DNA of 64,000 nt from Promicromonospora soli (GTDB lineage Bacteria; Actinomycetota; Actinomycetes; Actinomycetales; Cellulomonadaceae), in contig NZ_BNAS01000002.1 of assembly GCF_014653785.1 (NCBI RefSeq), positions 718,807 through 782,806 on the forward strand, written 5' to 3'. The position numbers were made by a program, and so were the translations under genes. This document shows, one piece after another, positions 27,119-36,526 of the stretch. Below the pieces are notes generated by a model. That model was not told the DNA's origin. It did no database searches and worked only from the letters and a program-made list of their open reading frames with translations. Within the stretch, counting starts at the first letter, position 1; each line of letters opens with the position of its first letter.

Positions 27119-27162
27119 GCCGATCGAGGCCCGTGGGCGGCGGCGCCCCGCGGACATGCCAA

Positions 27163-27192
27163 CGGCGGGAACCCGAGATCGGGTTCCCGCCG
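27163..27192. terminator. Bidirectional terminator between SUKH and MFS genes
   Basis: Perfect 12-bp arms CGGCGGGAACCC (27163-27174) and GGGTTCCCGCCG (27181-27192) with a 6-nt loop lie between two convergent genes. Confidence 0.85.
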
Positions 27193-27221
27193 CGGCCTGC
27201 TCACCACAATCCTGGGACGGG

Positions 27222-28751
27222 CTAGTGACCGCCCTGGAGCTCGCTGGCGGTCTCGGGACGCTTGATCATCGTCGCCAGCCCGATGGTCAGCGCCATTACG
27301 ACGGCGCCGATCCCGAAGGCCAGGCCCGCGCCACCGGCCATGCTCTCCGTGGCGGACTCGCCGGCGTCGGTCAGGGACGCCGACCGGATGGTCATGATCG
27401 CGATGAACAGCGCCGTGCCGGCGGCACCCGCCACCTGCTGCACAGTGTTGATCGTGGCCGAGCCGTGCGAGTACTGGTGCGGCTTCAGCACCCCGAGCGC
27501 GGCGCTGAACAGCGGCGTGAACACGGCGGCCAGACCGACCATGAGCAGGATGTGCGCGCCCAGGATGTAGAAGATCGACGTCGTGGGCGAGATGAACGCG
27601 AACGCTCCGATCGCCACGGTGACCGCCGCGGTGGCGGGGATCATGATGGGCCGCGGGCCGAACTTGTCGTACCACCGGCCGACGACCGGGCCGAGCAGGC
27701 CCATCGCGACGCCACCCGGCAGCATCAGCAGGCCCACGGTCAGCGGCGCCAGGCCCAGTGCCTCCTGCAGGACGAGCGGCAGCACGATCAGGGTGCCGAA
27801 CATCGCCATCATCGCGACCGCCATGATGGCGACTGCCACGCGGAAGTTGGACTCGAGGAACGTGCGCAGGTCGAGCAGCGCGGAGTCGGTGCGCTGGCGC
27901 GCGATCTGCCGCCAGATGAACAGCCCGAGCACCGCGAGGCCGACGCCGAGCGGGATCCACGGGTTGACCGGCGCAGCGTGCTCCGCCGCCTCGCCAAGGC
28001 CCGAGAGGCCCCACACCAGGCCACCGAACGCGACGAGCGCGAGCAGGAGGGACAGCGGGTCGAGGTGATGCTCGTCCTTGTCGGACACGTCGCGGATCCA
28101 CAGGATGCCCGCCAGCAGGGCGAGCGCCGAGATCGGCAGCACGACGCCGAACACCCCGCGCCAGCCGAGGGGCTCCAGGACGGCACCCGACAGCGCCGGC
28201 CCGAGCGCCGGAGCCAGCGCGATGACCAGCGTGACGTTACCCATGATGCGGCCGCGCATGTGCGCCGGAACGATGGTCATGATGGTCGTCATGAGCAGCG
28301 GCATCATGATCGCCGTGCCGGTCGCCTGCACCACGCGACCCAGCACGAGGACAGCGAAGCCCGGCGCGATCATCGCCAGACCGGTGCCCGCCGTGAACAG
28401 GGCCATCGCCAGCAGGTAGGCACCGCGCGTGCCGAGCCGGTTGATGAGGAAGCCGGTGGCCGGGATGACGACGGCCATCGTCAGCATGAACGCCGTGGTG
28501 AGCCACTGGCCGGTCGTGGCGGTGACGCCGAGATCGGTCATGATGGGCGGCAGCGCCACCGACATCGTGGTCTCGTTGAGGATGACGGTGAACGCGCTCG
28601 CCATGAGGAGCGCGATGACGCGGAAGTGGCCCGCACCGAGCTTGTCGGTACGTGCCTCGGCCGGAGCTTCGCTCGGCGCACCGCTCGACGGCGGCGGGGT
28701 ACTGGGTCGGTCGTGCAGCTGGTCAGAACTGTCAATGATTTCGGTACTCAA
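27222..28751 (-). CDS. MFS drug transporter, DHA2 (14-helix) family
   Basis: An integral membrane efflux pump probably driven by proton motive force. The protein has a hydrophilic N-tail of about 40 residues, then about 14 helices; MFS motif A-like and motif C signatures are visible in NRLGTRGAYLLAMALFTAG, the second half carries GRWYDKFGPRPIM, and NETTMSVALPPIMTDLGVT marks the first helix. I prefer the TTG at 28751, with GAGAGGG 6 nt upstream (509 residues). An ATG at 28805 extends this by 18 residues. Substrates are unknown; the inverted repeat upstream may bind a regulator. Confidence 0.88.
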   Translation of the reverse strand: MSTEIIDSSDQLHDRPSTPPPSSGAPSEAPAEARTDKLGAGHFRVIALLMASAFTVILNETTMSVALPPIMTDLGVTATTGQWLTTAFMLTMAVVIPATGFLINRLGTRGAYLLAMALFTAGTGLAMIAPGFAVLVLGRVVQATGTAIMMPLLMTTIMTIVPAHMRGRIMGNVTLVIALAPALGPALSGAVLEPLGWRGVFGVVLPISALALLAGILWIRDVSDKDEHHLDPLSLLLALVAFGGLVWGLSGLGEAAEHAAPVNPWIPLGVGLAVLGLFIWRQIARQRTDSALLDLRTFLESNFRVAVAIMAVAMMAMFGTLIVLPLVLQEALGLAPLTVGLLMLPGGVAMGLLGPVVGRWYDKFGPRPIMIPATAAVTVAIGAFAFISPTTSIFYILGAHILLMVGLAAVFTPLFSAALGVLKPHQYSHGSATINTVQQVAGAAGTALFIAIMTIRSASLTDAGESATESMAGGAGLAFGIGAVVMALTIGLATMIKRPETASELQGGH

Positions 28752-28839
28752 GGCATGCCCTCTCGGTACGGTGCGCGGGCCGAGATCGGGAGCGACGCTG
28801 CACACGACCTACGTCTAACGACGCCGGACCATCGTCTGG

Positions 28840-28912
28840 TATTCCCCAGGATGATCGCGACCTGTTTTTGTAGACGTCTGCGGTGAGCAGAAATAATCGC
28901 TCCTGGGGAATA
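28840..28912. promoter_or_regulatory. 12-bp inverted repeat upstream of the MFS gene
   Basis: TATTCCCCAGGA (28840-28851) and TCCTGGGGAATA (28901-28912) are perfect inverted copies separated by 49 bp. A short palindrome TAGACGTCTG lies between. It may be an operator pair or a stem at the end of the preceding operon. Its function is inferred. Confidence 0.5.
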
Positions 28913-28919
28913 CGACGGC

Positions 28920-30239
28920 TCAGTTCCCCGTCGCGTCCGCGGGCTCCGCGCCGTCCGGCGCGTCCCCGGGCGAGACCGACTCCATGACCGGCGCCGCCAC
29001 GCCGAGCGTGACGCCCTGCTGGGCCATGAACGGCTCCGGGTCCACGGCCTGCCCGTTCATCCGCACCTCGTAGTGCAGGTGGCAGCCCGACGACGTGCCC
29101 GCACCCGCCGGGTCGATGCGCGAGTCGCCGCCCATGGAGGCGATCTGCTGTCCGGCCTGCACCGTCTGGCCGACCCGCACCAGGTTGGTACCGGTGAGCA
29201 GGTGCCCGTACGTCGAGTCGAGGCCCATGCCGTGCTCGATGCGGATCGTGTTTCCGGTGCCCCAGCCGGTAGCGCCGGAGATCACCACACGCCCCGCGGC
29301 GGCCGCGAACACCTGGGTGCCGCACGCCGCCGCGATGTCCTGGCCCAGGTGATAGGTCGACGCCCCGGCGATGCCGGTGTTGCGCGGGCCGAACCCGGAC
29401 GCCTTGGACCCGACGGCCGGGTTGGCCCAGCCGCCGGCGCCGACCGCGGAATGCCCGATGGAACCGGTCATGCAGGGTGCGGCGGCCGCAGCACCCTGGA
29501 TCGACTGGGACAGCGCGGCGAGGTCCTCCTCGTCGGCCCCGCTGACCAGTTGGATCACCTGGAGTGCCTGGTCCCAGTACTGCTCGTAGTGGTACGGGTC
29601 GGCGTTCCGCTGTGCCTTGTGCGCGGCGATGGTCGGCTCGAGGGTCTCCCAGCCGGTGATCGCGAGCAGCCGGTCGTAGAAGCGCCCCGACGACTGCACG
29701 GGGTCGAGGCGCTCCTCGACCGTGCCGTACCACTTCTGCTCCTGGAACATGCCGATCGAGGAGGTCAGCGTGCCGTCAGGGTTGCGGACCCCGAACCGGT
29801 CGTCGCCGTAGGAGAGATTGCGCATGCCCGACTCGCCGAGGGCCGTCATCACCGCGATGGCCTGCGCCCGGCCCGGGACCCCGCGCTCCTGGCCCACCTG
29901 CAGGATCACGGACGCGTTCTGCAGCTGTTCGCCCGTGAAGCCGCCGGCCGACTTCGCCTGGCCGCCCGCCGGCACGACGGACGCCGACATGCTGCAGTCG
30001 CCTCCCGACTGGTTCTCGCTCACGGCGCCGCCCACCAGGACGACCATCGCGATCACCGCAGCCGGCACCGCGAGGACGGCGGCGGCCAGCACGGCCAGCA
30101 CGAGCACGGCGCGCCTGGTCGCGTCGTCCTTCCTCCTGCCGGTGCCAGGCCGCCCGCCGGTGCCGGGCCGCGAACCTCGGGACCGGACCGCCTGCGACAC
30201 GGCCCGCGTCGCGAGCCCGACGGGATCCCGCCCGCTCAC
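28920..30239 (-). CDS. Secreted cell-wall hydrolase: lysozyme-like domain plus M23 endopeptidase
   Basis: A 439-residue protein with a basic N-tail and one membrane anchor (RAVLVLAVLAAAVLAVPAAV, about residues 35-60). Next is a lysozyme-like domain (about 90-220; catalytic-type Glu in TALGESGM near 133) and a C-terminal M23 metallopeptidase domain with zinc ligands in YHLGQDIAA (near 296) and HLHYE (near 388). Such two-domain enzymes (VirB1/TcpG type) open peptidoglycan for type IV secretion. GTG at 30239 overlaps the stop of the next upstream gene. It ends the secretion-like operon. Confidence 0.88.
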   Translation of the reverse strand: MSGRDPVGLATRAVSQAVRSRGSRPGTGGRPGTGRRKDDATRRAVLVLAVLAAAVLAVPAAVIAMVVLVGGAVSENQSGGDCSMSASVVPAGGQAKSAGGFTGEQLQNASVILQVGQERGVPGRAQAIAVMTALGESGMRNLSYGDDRFGVRNPDGTLTSSIGMFQEQKWYGTVEERLDPVQSSGRFYDRLLAITGWETLEPTIAAHKAQRNADPYHYEQYWDQALQVIQLVSGADEEDLAALSQSIQGAAAAAPCMTGSIGHSAVGAGGWANPAVGSKASGFGPRNTGIAGASTYHLGQDIAAACGTQVFAAAAGRVVISGATGWGTGNTIRIEHGMGLDSTYGHLLTGTNLVRVGQTVQAGQQIASMGGDSRIDPAGAGTSSGCHLHYEVRMNGQAVDPEPFMAQQGVTLGVAAPVMESVSPGDAPDGAEPADATGN

Positions 30240-30865
30240 GACTCCTCCGGCGGCCTGATCTGCTCGGCCAGCCACGGCGCCGCGCCGTCGGCCCGGGTCA
30301 GGAGCACCGTGTAGCGGCCGATGTCGGTGGGCACCGCCACCTCGGCGAGCAGCGTGGACGTCTCGTCGGTGACCTTCGGCTCCCCGGTCACCTCGTTGAC
30401 CGGCACGAGCCGCGGGTCGACGTCCTTGTAGACGGGCTGCGCCTGGGGAGTGAGGAGCGGCTTGAGGTCGGCCCACCACGCGTCCTCGGCCTTGTCGGTG
30501 GAGGCGAACGCGGTGATCGTCGCGCGGGCGGCGTCGCGCGCGGCCTTGCGGACGGCGTCGTCCCACGTCGCCTCGACCGGCTCGGTGGGAGCCGTCTCGT
30601 CGAACTCGGGCTCGGCGGTCACCTCGACCGCGGGCTCGCCGGCCCCCGGCTGCCCGTCGACCTCCTCGGTCGTGGCCGCGTCGCCGGTGGTCTCGTCGGG
30701 CGTCCCCACAGGATTGTCGAAGTCGTCCTGGCTTCCCGGGGCGCCGACTCCGGGGCTCACCTCGGCGGTCGGGTCACCTGCCGGACCGCCGTCGCGCGGC
30801 CAGCCGATCCAGGTTCCGACGGCGAGGGCGATCACCGTGATGGCTACGACGAATATGCGCTTCAT
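30236..30865 (-). CDS. Membrane-anchored protein of the secretion operon, NTF2-like
   Basis: A 209-residue protein with an N-terminal signal anchor (MKRIFVVAITVIALAVGTW) and an acidic, Gly/Pro/Thr-rich spacer to about residue 95. The remaining domain (WDDAVRKAARDAARATITAF, then AWWADLKPLLTPQAQPVY) resembles the periplasmic NTF2-like fold of VirB8/TrbF-type proteins, by pattern only. It overlaps both neighbours by 1-4 nt, so it is translated as part of the T4SS-like unit. Confidence 0.7.
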   Translation of the reverse strand: MKRIFVVAITVIALAVGTWIGWPRDGGPAGDPTAEVSPGVGAPGSQDDFDNPVGTPDETTGDAATTEEVDGQPGAGEPAVEVTAEPEFDETAPTEPVEATWDDAVRKAARDAARATITAFASTDKAEDAWWADLKPLLTPQAQPVYKDVDPRLVPVNEVTGEPKVTDETSTLLAEVAVPTDIGRYTVLLTRADGAAPWLAEQIRPPEES

Positions 30866-32847
30866 CAGCGGCCCAGCCCTCGCATCTGACGCCGTCCCGG
30901 GTTGTGCACGATGGCCGCCGGCTGCGGCCCGGCACCCGGCGCGGCCCCGCCCTGACGTGCGGCGTTGAGGGACTGCGCCAGCCGGGCTGCGCTCTGCGAC
31001 CGCTCGCCCCGGCGGCCCAGGCCGCGGATGGCGCCGAGCATCTGCTTCGCCTGCCCAGCCCTGCGCGCCACGGTGAGCGCCTTCGAGGCGCCGACCGCGG
31101 CGGCGGACGTGCCGCCGCTCGCGACCATCGCGCCGGCCTGCAGCGCTACCGATGTCCCCGTGCGGCGCGCGCTGTTCAGCCGGTCGCCGAGCCGCTCGCC
31201 CGCCGTGGGTGGCAGGTGCGGGCTGGGCTCGTTCGACGCCTTCTCGGCGGCGTTCGCCCCGTCCGGCAGCGGTTCGGTGCCCGGGCGTCCGCCGTCGGGC
31301 GATCCGTCCTGGACCGTGCGCGCGGCCGCGGTCCAGGCGTTGCCGCCGTCGTTCCCGTTGGGAGGTCCACCGTCGGGCCCGCCGGCATACCCGGAACCAT
31401 CCACCGGGATCGGGACGGTGCGGACCCCGCCGCCGCTGCCCGCGGCGCTACCGCCCGCGGCGCTACCGCCCTGACCTCCGGCCGGAGAGCCGTCCATGGC
31501 GGACGGACCCGCGGCGGGCAGGTCGTCCCGGTCGATCTCGACCGCATTGCCGTGCGGCTGCACGGGCGCAGGACCGAGGCCGACACCGGCCCACTCCTTG
31601 GCCTTGTTGTACCGGTCGCGCCACTTCGCCGTGCCGTCCCACGGCATGGCGGCCGGCTCGCCCACCTGGGAGGGGACGCCGGCGGCCGCGAGCTTGTCGG
31701 CCAGCGCCCGCAGGCCCTGCCGCACGCTCGCTCCCATGAGCACGTAGAAGACGGCGCCCGCGATGACGAGCGTATTGAAGAGGTACAGGCGCACGAGGAA
31801 CGGCAGGCCGCTCGTCGCGTCGTAGAAGCCGAGCAGCATCTTCATCCATGCGACCAGGAACATCGTGGCCATCGCGACGAGGATGCAGCCGAAGCCGACG
31901 CTCGCGAACGTGCGGAACAGCTGGGCACGGGTGCCGCTCGAGACGACGCCGACAGGGAGCTGCCACAGCAGCTTGATCGCCGACCAGCCCAGCAGCAGCA
32001 CCGCGAAGATGGTGCCGCCCACGATCACCACGGACAGCAGGAGGAACACGAACCCCGTGGTGAGCAGGCTGAGCGTGGAGACGACGGTGCCGGCGTCGAC
32101 CGTGGACGCCGCCTCCTTGTATGCCGCGTCGCACGACCCGATGGCGTCGACGGCGTTCTCACGCCCCACGTTCTCGGTGTACGTGTCCGCGCAGCCCGTG
32201 CCGTCGATGACCGAGCCGTAGTTGATGATCTGGTGCGGCGCGCGGAGCAGGGTGTCCACGAGCTGGCCCTTGAGGCCGTCGCGGATCACCGTGGAGTCCC
32301 GCTCGAACGAGGCGCCCTCGGTGGCGAAGCCGGTGGCGATGTCCATGCCGGCGTTGCGCGACTGCATGATGACGCCCTGCTCGCCGCCGATCGTCGCCAT
32401 CGGGTTGGCGAGGAACGTGGTGGCCAGGGCGGCGATGAGGCAGCCGACGAGCAGCTCCATGAAGCCGCCCGCGAACCGGCCCTTGAGCAGCCAGAACCCG
32501 ACGACGAACGCCAGGATGATGAGCATCAGGTTGAGCAGGCCGATCTGCGCGATCATGCCCTGCACGATGATGCTCAGCCCGGCCAGCGGCGCCAGGATGT
32601 AGCCGAGCCAGTCCATGCCGAGCACCCAGTCGAGCACCCAGATCTGCACCGCCACCATGTCCCGGTACCAGACCCAGAACATGCCCGCGAGGGTCGAGAA
32701 GATCTCGGAGTCGACGTTCAGCGGGTTCCACGGCGAGCCCGTGTCCCACTGGAGCGTGAACCGGTCGACGGCCACGCCCTCCGTGTCCTCCAGGTTCAGC
32801 CCACCCTGTGGATCGGCAGCTATCGGGAGGGGCGCCAGTCGGATCAT
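30865..32847 (-). CDS. VirB6/TrbL-like multispanning membrane protein
   Basis: This 660-residue protein has an extracellular N-terminus, about six membrane helices (first near residues 60-110, e.g. DWLGYILAPLAGLSIIVQGM) and a large cytoplasmic tail after residue 400 rich in Gly, Ala and Pro. It resembles VirB6/TcpH channel components of conjugation machines by topology and by gene order with VirB4 upstream. The start overlaps the VirB4 stop by 4 nt. Homology to the standard family is remote and based on context. Confidence 0.7.
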   Translation of the reverse strand: MIRLAPLPIAADPQGGLNLEDTEGVAVDRFTLQWDTGSPWNPLNVDSEIFSTLAGMFWVWYRDMVAVQIWVLDWVLGMDWLGYILAPLAGLSIIVQGMIAQIGLLNLMLIILAFVVGFWLLKGRFAGGFMELLVGCLIAALATTFLANPMATIGGEQGVIMQSRNAGMDIATGFATEGASFERDSTVIRDGLKGQLVDTLLRAPHQIINYGSVIDGTGCADTYTENVGRENAVDAIGSCDAAYKEAASTVDAGTVVSTLSLLTTGFVFLLLSVVIVGGTIFAVLLLGWSAIKLLWQLPVGVVSSGTRAQLFRTFASVGFGCILVAMATMFLVAWMKMLLGFYDATSGLPFLVRLYLFNTLVIAGAVFYVLMGASVRQGLRALADKLAAAGVPSQVGEPAAMPWDGTAKWRDRYNKAKEWAGVGLGPAPVQPHGNAVEIDRDDLPAAGPSAMDGSPAGGQGGSAAGGSAAGSGGGVRTVPIPVDGSGYAGGPDGGPPNGNDGGNAWTAAARTVQDGSPDGGRPGTEPLPDGANAAEKASNEPSPHLPPTAGERLGDRLNSARRTGTSVALQAGAMVASGGTSAAAVGASKALTVARRAGQAKQMLGAIRGLGRRGERSQSAARLAQSLNAARQGGAAPGAGPQPAAIVHNPGRRQMRGLGR

Positions 32848-35375
32848 GACCCGATCACCGCACCCGTGGAGCTGGTCGGGGTGGTCTTCACGGTCTGGGC
32901 GCGCGTCTCGACCAGCGGCGCCATGACCTTCGCCCGGCCGTACCGTGCCTGGAAGTCACGAATCAGACACTCCCCGCGGCGCTCCTCGACCACGCCGACG
33001 GCGGCGTCCGTCACCGGGGCGGTGCCCTCGGTCACGAGCTTGACCAGGCCCTCGTCGACCGGCGCGTCGGTCGACAGACCGTGCAGCCAGCGCAGCCCGC
33101 GGCGGGCGAGGTTCGCGTCGCGGTGCCGCAGCAGCACGCGGAACGGGATCAGCCCGCGCACCACCTCGTTGCCGAAGTCCTCCTCGGCGTCGTGGCTGCC
33201 GAGCAGCAGCGCGGCCTTGTGCTTACGGCCGTCCCTGATGAACGTGCCGATCTCCTCGGCGGCCTCGGGTGAGGACATGGTCTTGGACGCCTCGTCGGCG
33301 GCGAAGATGTCGAGCCGGGAGCGGTCCGCGAAGCAGCGGTAGCGGGCCAGGGCCGCGATGAGCGCGAACGTGGCGCGGCCGAACACCTTCTCCGCCTTGA
33401 GCTCGGCGAACAGGTGGCCGTGCTCCATGTCGGCCCGCGAGGGCAGCTGCATCTTGTGCGTGTGCAGCACGATCGCCGGCGAGCTCAGGTCGAGCGGCGG
33501 CAGGGTGTCGTCGAAGAGGGCGCGTCCGAAGTCGAGCTCGGAGAAGATCCGCATCTCGTCGGCGAGCAGCTTGGCGCCCGGGTACTCGCAGTCCACCTCG
33601 AGGTGCCGCGCCAGAGAGCCGAGCGAGGTGATCTTGTGCCGCCACATGTATTCCGTCTGCAGCACCTTGGAGAGCAGCACGTTCTGCTCGGACTTGGTCT
33701 GCACCGACAGCAGCACGGTGATGAAGGAGCGGGCGACGCGCGGTGCCTGCGCGGGCGGCAGGATCCGCAGGGGATCCATGGACACCGTCGCGTCCTCGGA
33801 GATCTCCACGACCTGCGAGCCGGGGATCTCGGAGACCGCGATGCCCCACTCGCCCATCTCGGTGTGGTCCACCGCCATGAGCGTGGCGCCCATGTCGACG
33901 TTGTCCATGGCCACGGTCTTCATCGAGACGCTCTTGCCGGAGCCGAGCTCGCCCACGAAGCCCATCGCGAGCGCGACGTCCAGCTTGTCGGTGGCGCCCG
34001 CCAGGTTCACGAACACCGGGTTCGGCCGCGCGGCCCCGTTCGAGATCTCCAGGGCGAACAGCGCCCCGGAGGTGTCGCCCAGCTCCGTCGTCGCGAACGG
34101 CACTGCCGCCGAGAACGCTCGCGCCGTCGTGATCTGCGAGTACTCCCGCACAGCGCGCGGCGTCGGCATGCCCGGCAGGGTGGCCTCGAAGAGGGTCGGC
34201 TGGATCGTGGGGTCCGTGCGCAGCGAGAACTGCATGGCGGCGAAGTACTTGGTCAGGTCGCGGGCGTCGTCGAGCGCCTGCTCGGGGGTGTTGCCCGAGA
34301 CCGTGAACATCGTGGTGGCGTCCACCTCGACCTCGAGCTCGTCCGCGTCCATGACCGCCTGGTACTCGCCCAGGGCTCGCGCCGTCGTGTCCAGGGACGA
34401 TCCGGCTCGCTCCTCCTCGGAGCGCTGGTCGAACTGGTCGTTCAGGGTGCGCACCGCGCGCCGGTTGCGGTTGGTCACCTCGTCGCGCGACCGCACGGTC
34501 ATGCGGATGGCCCAGTCGCACGGCACACCCGACTCGTCGACGCGGCCGATCCACTCGCACCCCGGGTACACGATCCCGCCCGACGGCGTATCGCTCACCA
34601 CGAGCGTCGTCTGGTACGAGGCGAGGTCCGGGTTGGTCGGGTCGAGCACCTTGACGTAGGGCCGCTTCAGGATCTGCAGCGGGCCCAGCTTCTTCTCCGA
34701 GTCCGTCTGCCCGGCCGGGTCCACCAGCGCGGACGGCAGCACGGACGGTCCGGACAGGTGCATCTCCGCATCCAGCGACCCGTCCACGGGCACCGCTGTG
34801 TCCAGCCCGAGCCCCCGCTGCATCGCGTGCCCGAACATCCAGGCCATCTCGGCCACCGTCGCCGGCTGCGGGTCGAACGCCGAGGGCATCTCCTTGCGCA
34901 GCGCCTCCGCCTGCGCGGCCCGCTCGCCGATCGCGTGCCTGCCCGGCACGGAACGCGGCATCATCAGGGTGTCCTGCAGCGTGGTCCAGCTCGCCTGCAG
35001 CGGCTCCATGAACGCCTTCGCGCCCGGGTTGGCCAGGGGTGCGGCGATCCAGTGGACGCGCCGGCCGATCGGGATCTGCTCCAGGAAGTCGAGGGTGGCC
35101 TCGCACTCCGCCGCCCACGCCTCGCGCTCGGTCAGGTCGACGCCCTCGATCATCGAGAGCACCACCGACGCGGGGTCGGTGGCCGCCGTCAGGCCCAGGT
35201 GCAGGGACTCGCCGCGCAAGGCGCGGTACAGCGCGGTGTGGTGCCGCCGCGCCGCGTGCTTCTTGTCGTCCGGCTGGAACGCGTACGGCACAGGTGACAC
35301 GCGCCAGACCGCCCACACGGTCCCGGTGCGGGTCCACATGAGTCCGTCGGTCAGGGCCGAGATGTGGCTCAGCAT
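32844..35375 (-). CDS. VirB4/TcpF-like ATPase of a type IV secretion system
   Basis: An 843-residue ATPase, likely the motor that builds or drives the secretion channel. The N-terminal half is the VirB4 barrel region. The RecA-like domain begins with the Walker A GFVGELGSGKSVSMKT near residue 475, and the Walker B acidic residues lie in LDIFAADEASKTM near 695. A Gln-rich DGRKHKAALLLGSHDAEEDF follows as in VirB4/TraC ATPases. Length matches VirB4. It sits mid-operon, overlapping the VirB6-like gene by 4 nt and 6 bp from the PrgI-like gene. Confidence 0.85.
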   Translation of the reverse strand: MLSHISALTDGLMWTRTGTVWAVWRVSPVPYAFQPDDKKHAARRHHTALYRALRGESLHLGLTAATDPASVVLSMIEGVDLTEREAWAAECEATLDFLEQIPIGRRVHWIAAPLANPGAKAFMEPLQASWTTLQDTLMMPRSVPGRHAIGERAAQAEALRKEMPSAFDPQPATVAEMAWMFGHAMQRGLGLDTAVPVDGSLDAEMHLSGPSVLPSALVDPAGQTDSEKKLGPLQILKRPYVKVLDPTNPDLASYQTTLVVSDTPSGGIVYPGCEWIGRVDESGVPCDWAIRMTVRSRDEVTNRNRRAVRTLNDQFDQRSEEERAGSSLDTTARALGEYQAVMDADELEVEVDATTMFTVSGNTPEQALDDARDLTKYFAAMQFSLRTDPTIQPTLFEATLPGMPTPRAVREYSQITTARAFSAAVPFATTELGDTSGALFALEISNGAARPNPVFVNLAGATDKLDVALAMGFVGELGSGKSVSMKTVAMDNVDMGATLMAVDHTEMGEWGIAVSEIPGSQVVEISEDATVSMDPLRILPPAQAPRVARSFITVLLSVQTKSEQNVLLSKVLQTEYMWRHKITSLGSLARHLEVDCEYPGAKLLADEMRIFSELDFGRALFDDTLPPLDLSSPAIVLHTHKMQLPSRADMEHGHLFAELKAEKVFGRATFALIAALARYRCFADRSRLDIFAADEASKTMSSPEAAEEIGTFIRDGRKHKAALLLGSHDAEEDFGNEVVRGLIPFRVLLRHRDANLARRGLRWLHGLSTDAPVDEGLVKLVTEGTAPVTDAAVGVVEERRGECLIRDFQARYGRAKVMAPLVETRAQTVKTTPTSSTGAVIGS

Positions 35376-35381
35376 GGGGGC

Positions 35382-36116
35382 TCAGTCCTCTCGCGGGGTG
35401 TTGGGGGCCGTGCGGTCGGTGTTCTGCGGCTTGCCGGCGAGCAGCTGCCCGATGCCGGTGAGGTCGGCGCTCCTGCGGTCCGCTGCCGTCGCCGCCGCGG
35501 TAGCGGCGGCTGCCGCCCAGTCCGCCGGCGAGCGCTTGTCGGGAACCTGCCTGGGTTGCGGGTCCGGCTTCGGTTGGAGCTGTCTGCCCTCGTAGCTCGC
35601 GTCCGCCGGCCCTCGGCCCGTCAGCTCCGGTAGGAGCTCGGTGGGCACCGGCTGGACCACCGTGGGGCGTGGCGCCTCGGCGGGTCTGGCGGGTCTGGCC
35701 ACCGGCCCGGTGTGCTGTGCGGAGCCGGCAGCTGCCCTGGGCAGCACGACCATGACCCGGTGCGTCACGAGGCGTGGCTTGGGCAGGGCCACCTGTCCGC
35801 CGACCAGGCGTCCTGGGCTCGACGTGAGGTTCATCGCGTCCATGACGAACGCGACCGGGTTACGGCCGCTGCTCGGTAGCTTGCCGGTGGCCCAGACGAC
35901 GCCCACGACCACCCCGACGGCGACCACGATGTTCATGAAGCCGCCGAGCTGCGCCCACAACGGAGCGGTCTTCCACAGGGCGAACGCCACCACGGCGCCC
36001 GCTCCCACCTGGGTGATGGTGTACGGGCCGCCCCAGATGCGCCCTCCGCTGGGTAGCTTCCCCACCAGCATGGGGATGCGTCGGGCCTTCGTGTAGAACT
36101 TCGCGGTCTCGGTCAC
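35382..36116 (-). CDS. PrgI/TcpE-like small membrane protein
   Basis: A 244-residue protein with two adjacent membrane helices at residues about 35-55 and 57-77 (VGAGAVVAFALWKTA and MNIVVAVGVVVGVVWATGK). They are followed by a hydrophilic, Pro/Ala-rich C-terminal half. The two-helix N-terminus matches VirB3/PrgI-family proteins that pair with VirB4. The GTG at 36116 has GGAGGG upstream. The C-terminal tail is unlike the family and appears disordered. Confidence 0.72.
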   Translation of the reverse strand: MTETAKFYTKARRIPMLVGKLPSGGRIWGGPYTITQVGAGAVVAFALWKTAPLWAQLGGFMNIVVAVGVVVGVVWATGKLPSSGRNPVAFVMDAMNLTSSPGRLVGGQVALPKPRLVTHRVMVVLPRAAAGSAQHTGPVARPARPAEAPRPTVVQPVPTELLPELTGRGPADASYEGRQLQPKPDPQPRQVPDKRSPADWAAAAATAAATAADRRSADLTGIGQLLAGKPQNTDRTAPNTPRED

Positions 36117-36227
36117 CTGACACCCTCCTCACCACGTGCCGGGCACGCGAACGCGCCCACCTGACCAACCCTGTGCCTTGCCCTCAGCGCCCTGCCCATA
36201 TGCGTGGCCCCGTCGGCCCCGGCGACG

Positions 36228-36512
36228 TCAGAGAACGGTCTGTGTGTTCACGATCGCCGGGGCGGAGTCGAACTCGTCCCGGGCGAGCTCGGAGGTGACG
36301 TTGATGCCACCGTTCACGAGCCACAGGACTATGCCGCCGACGATCGCGGACATCAGGATCGCCGCGATCGACATCTTGGTCTTCACCGCCGTGATGACGA
36401 CCATGAGGATGACGACCACGAAGGTCACGGACTCGATAGCACCCTTGACCTCCTCGGACTTCACAGTGATGAGGTCGAGGAAGCCGTCGGCCATAACGAT
36501 CTCGTTGATCAT
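36228..36512 (-). CDS. Small two-helix membrane protein, VirB2/TcpD-like
   Basis: A 94-residue protein that is almost all hydrophobic: helices at about residues 28-47 (VTFVVVILMVVITAVKTKM) and 50-68 (AAILMSAIVGGIVLWLV). AAGGAG lies 6 nt before the ATG at 36512. Size and position between VirB8- and VirB3-like genes suit a pilin-like VirB2/TcpD subunit. The match is by topology and context, not by a sequence signature. Confidence 0.68.
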   Translation of the reverse strand: MINEIVMADGFLDLITVKSEEVKGAIESVTFVVVILMVVITAVKTKMSIAAILMSAIVGGIVLWLVNGGINVTSELARDEFDSAPAIVNTQTVL

Positions 36513-36526
36513 GGTTCTCTCCTTCG

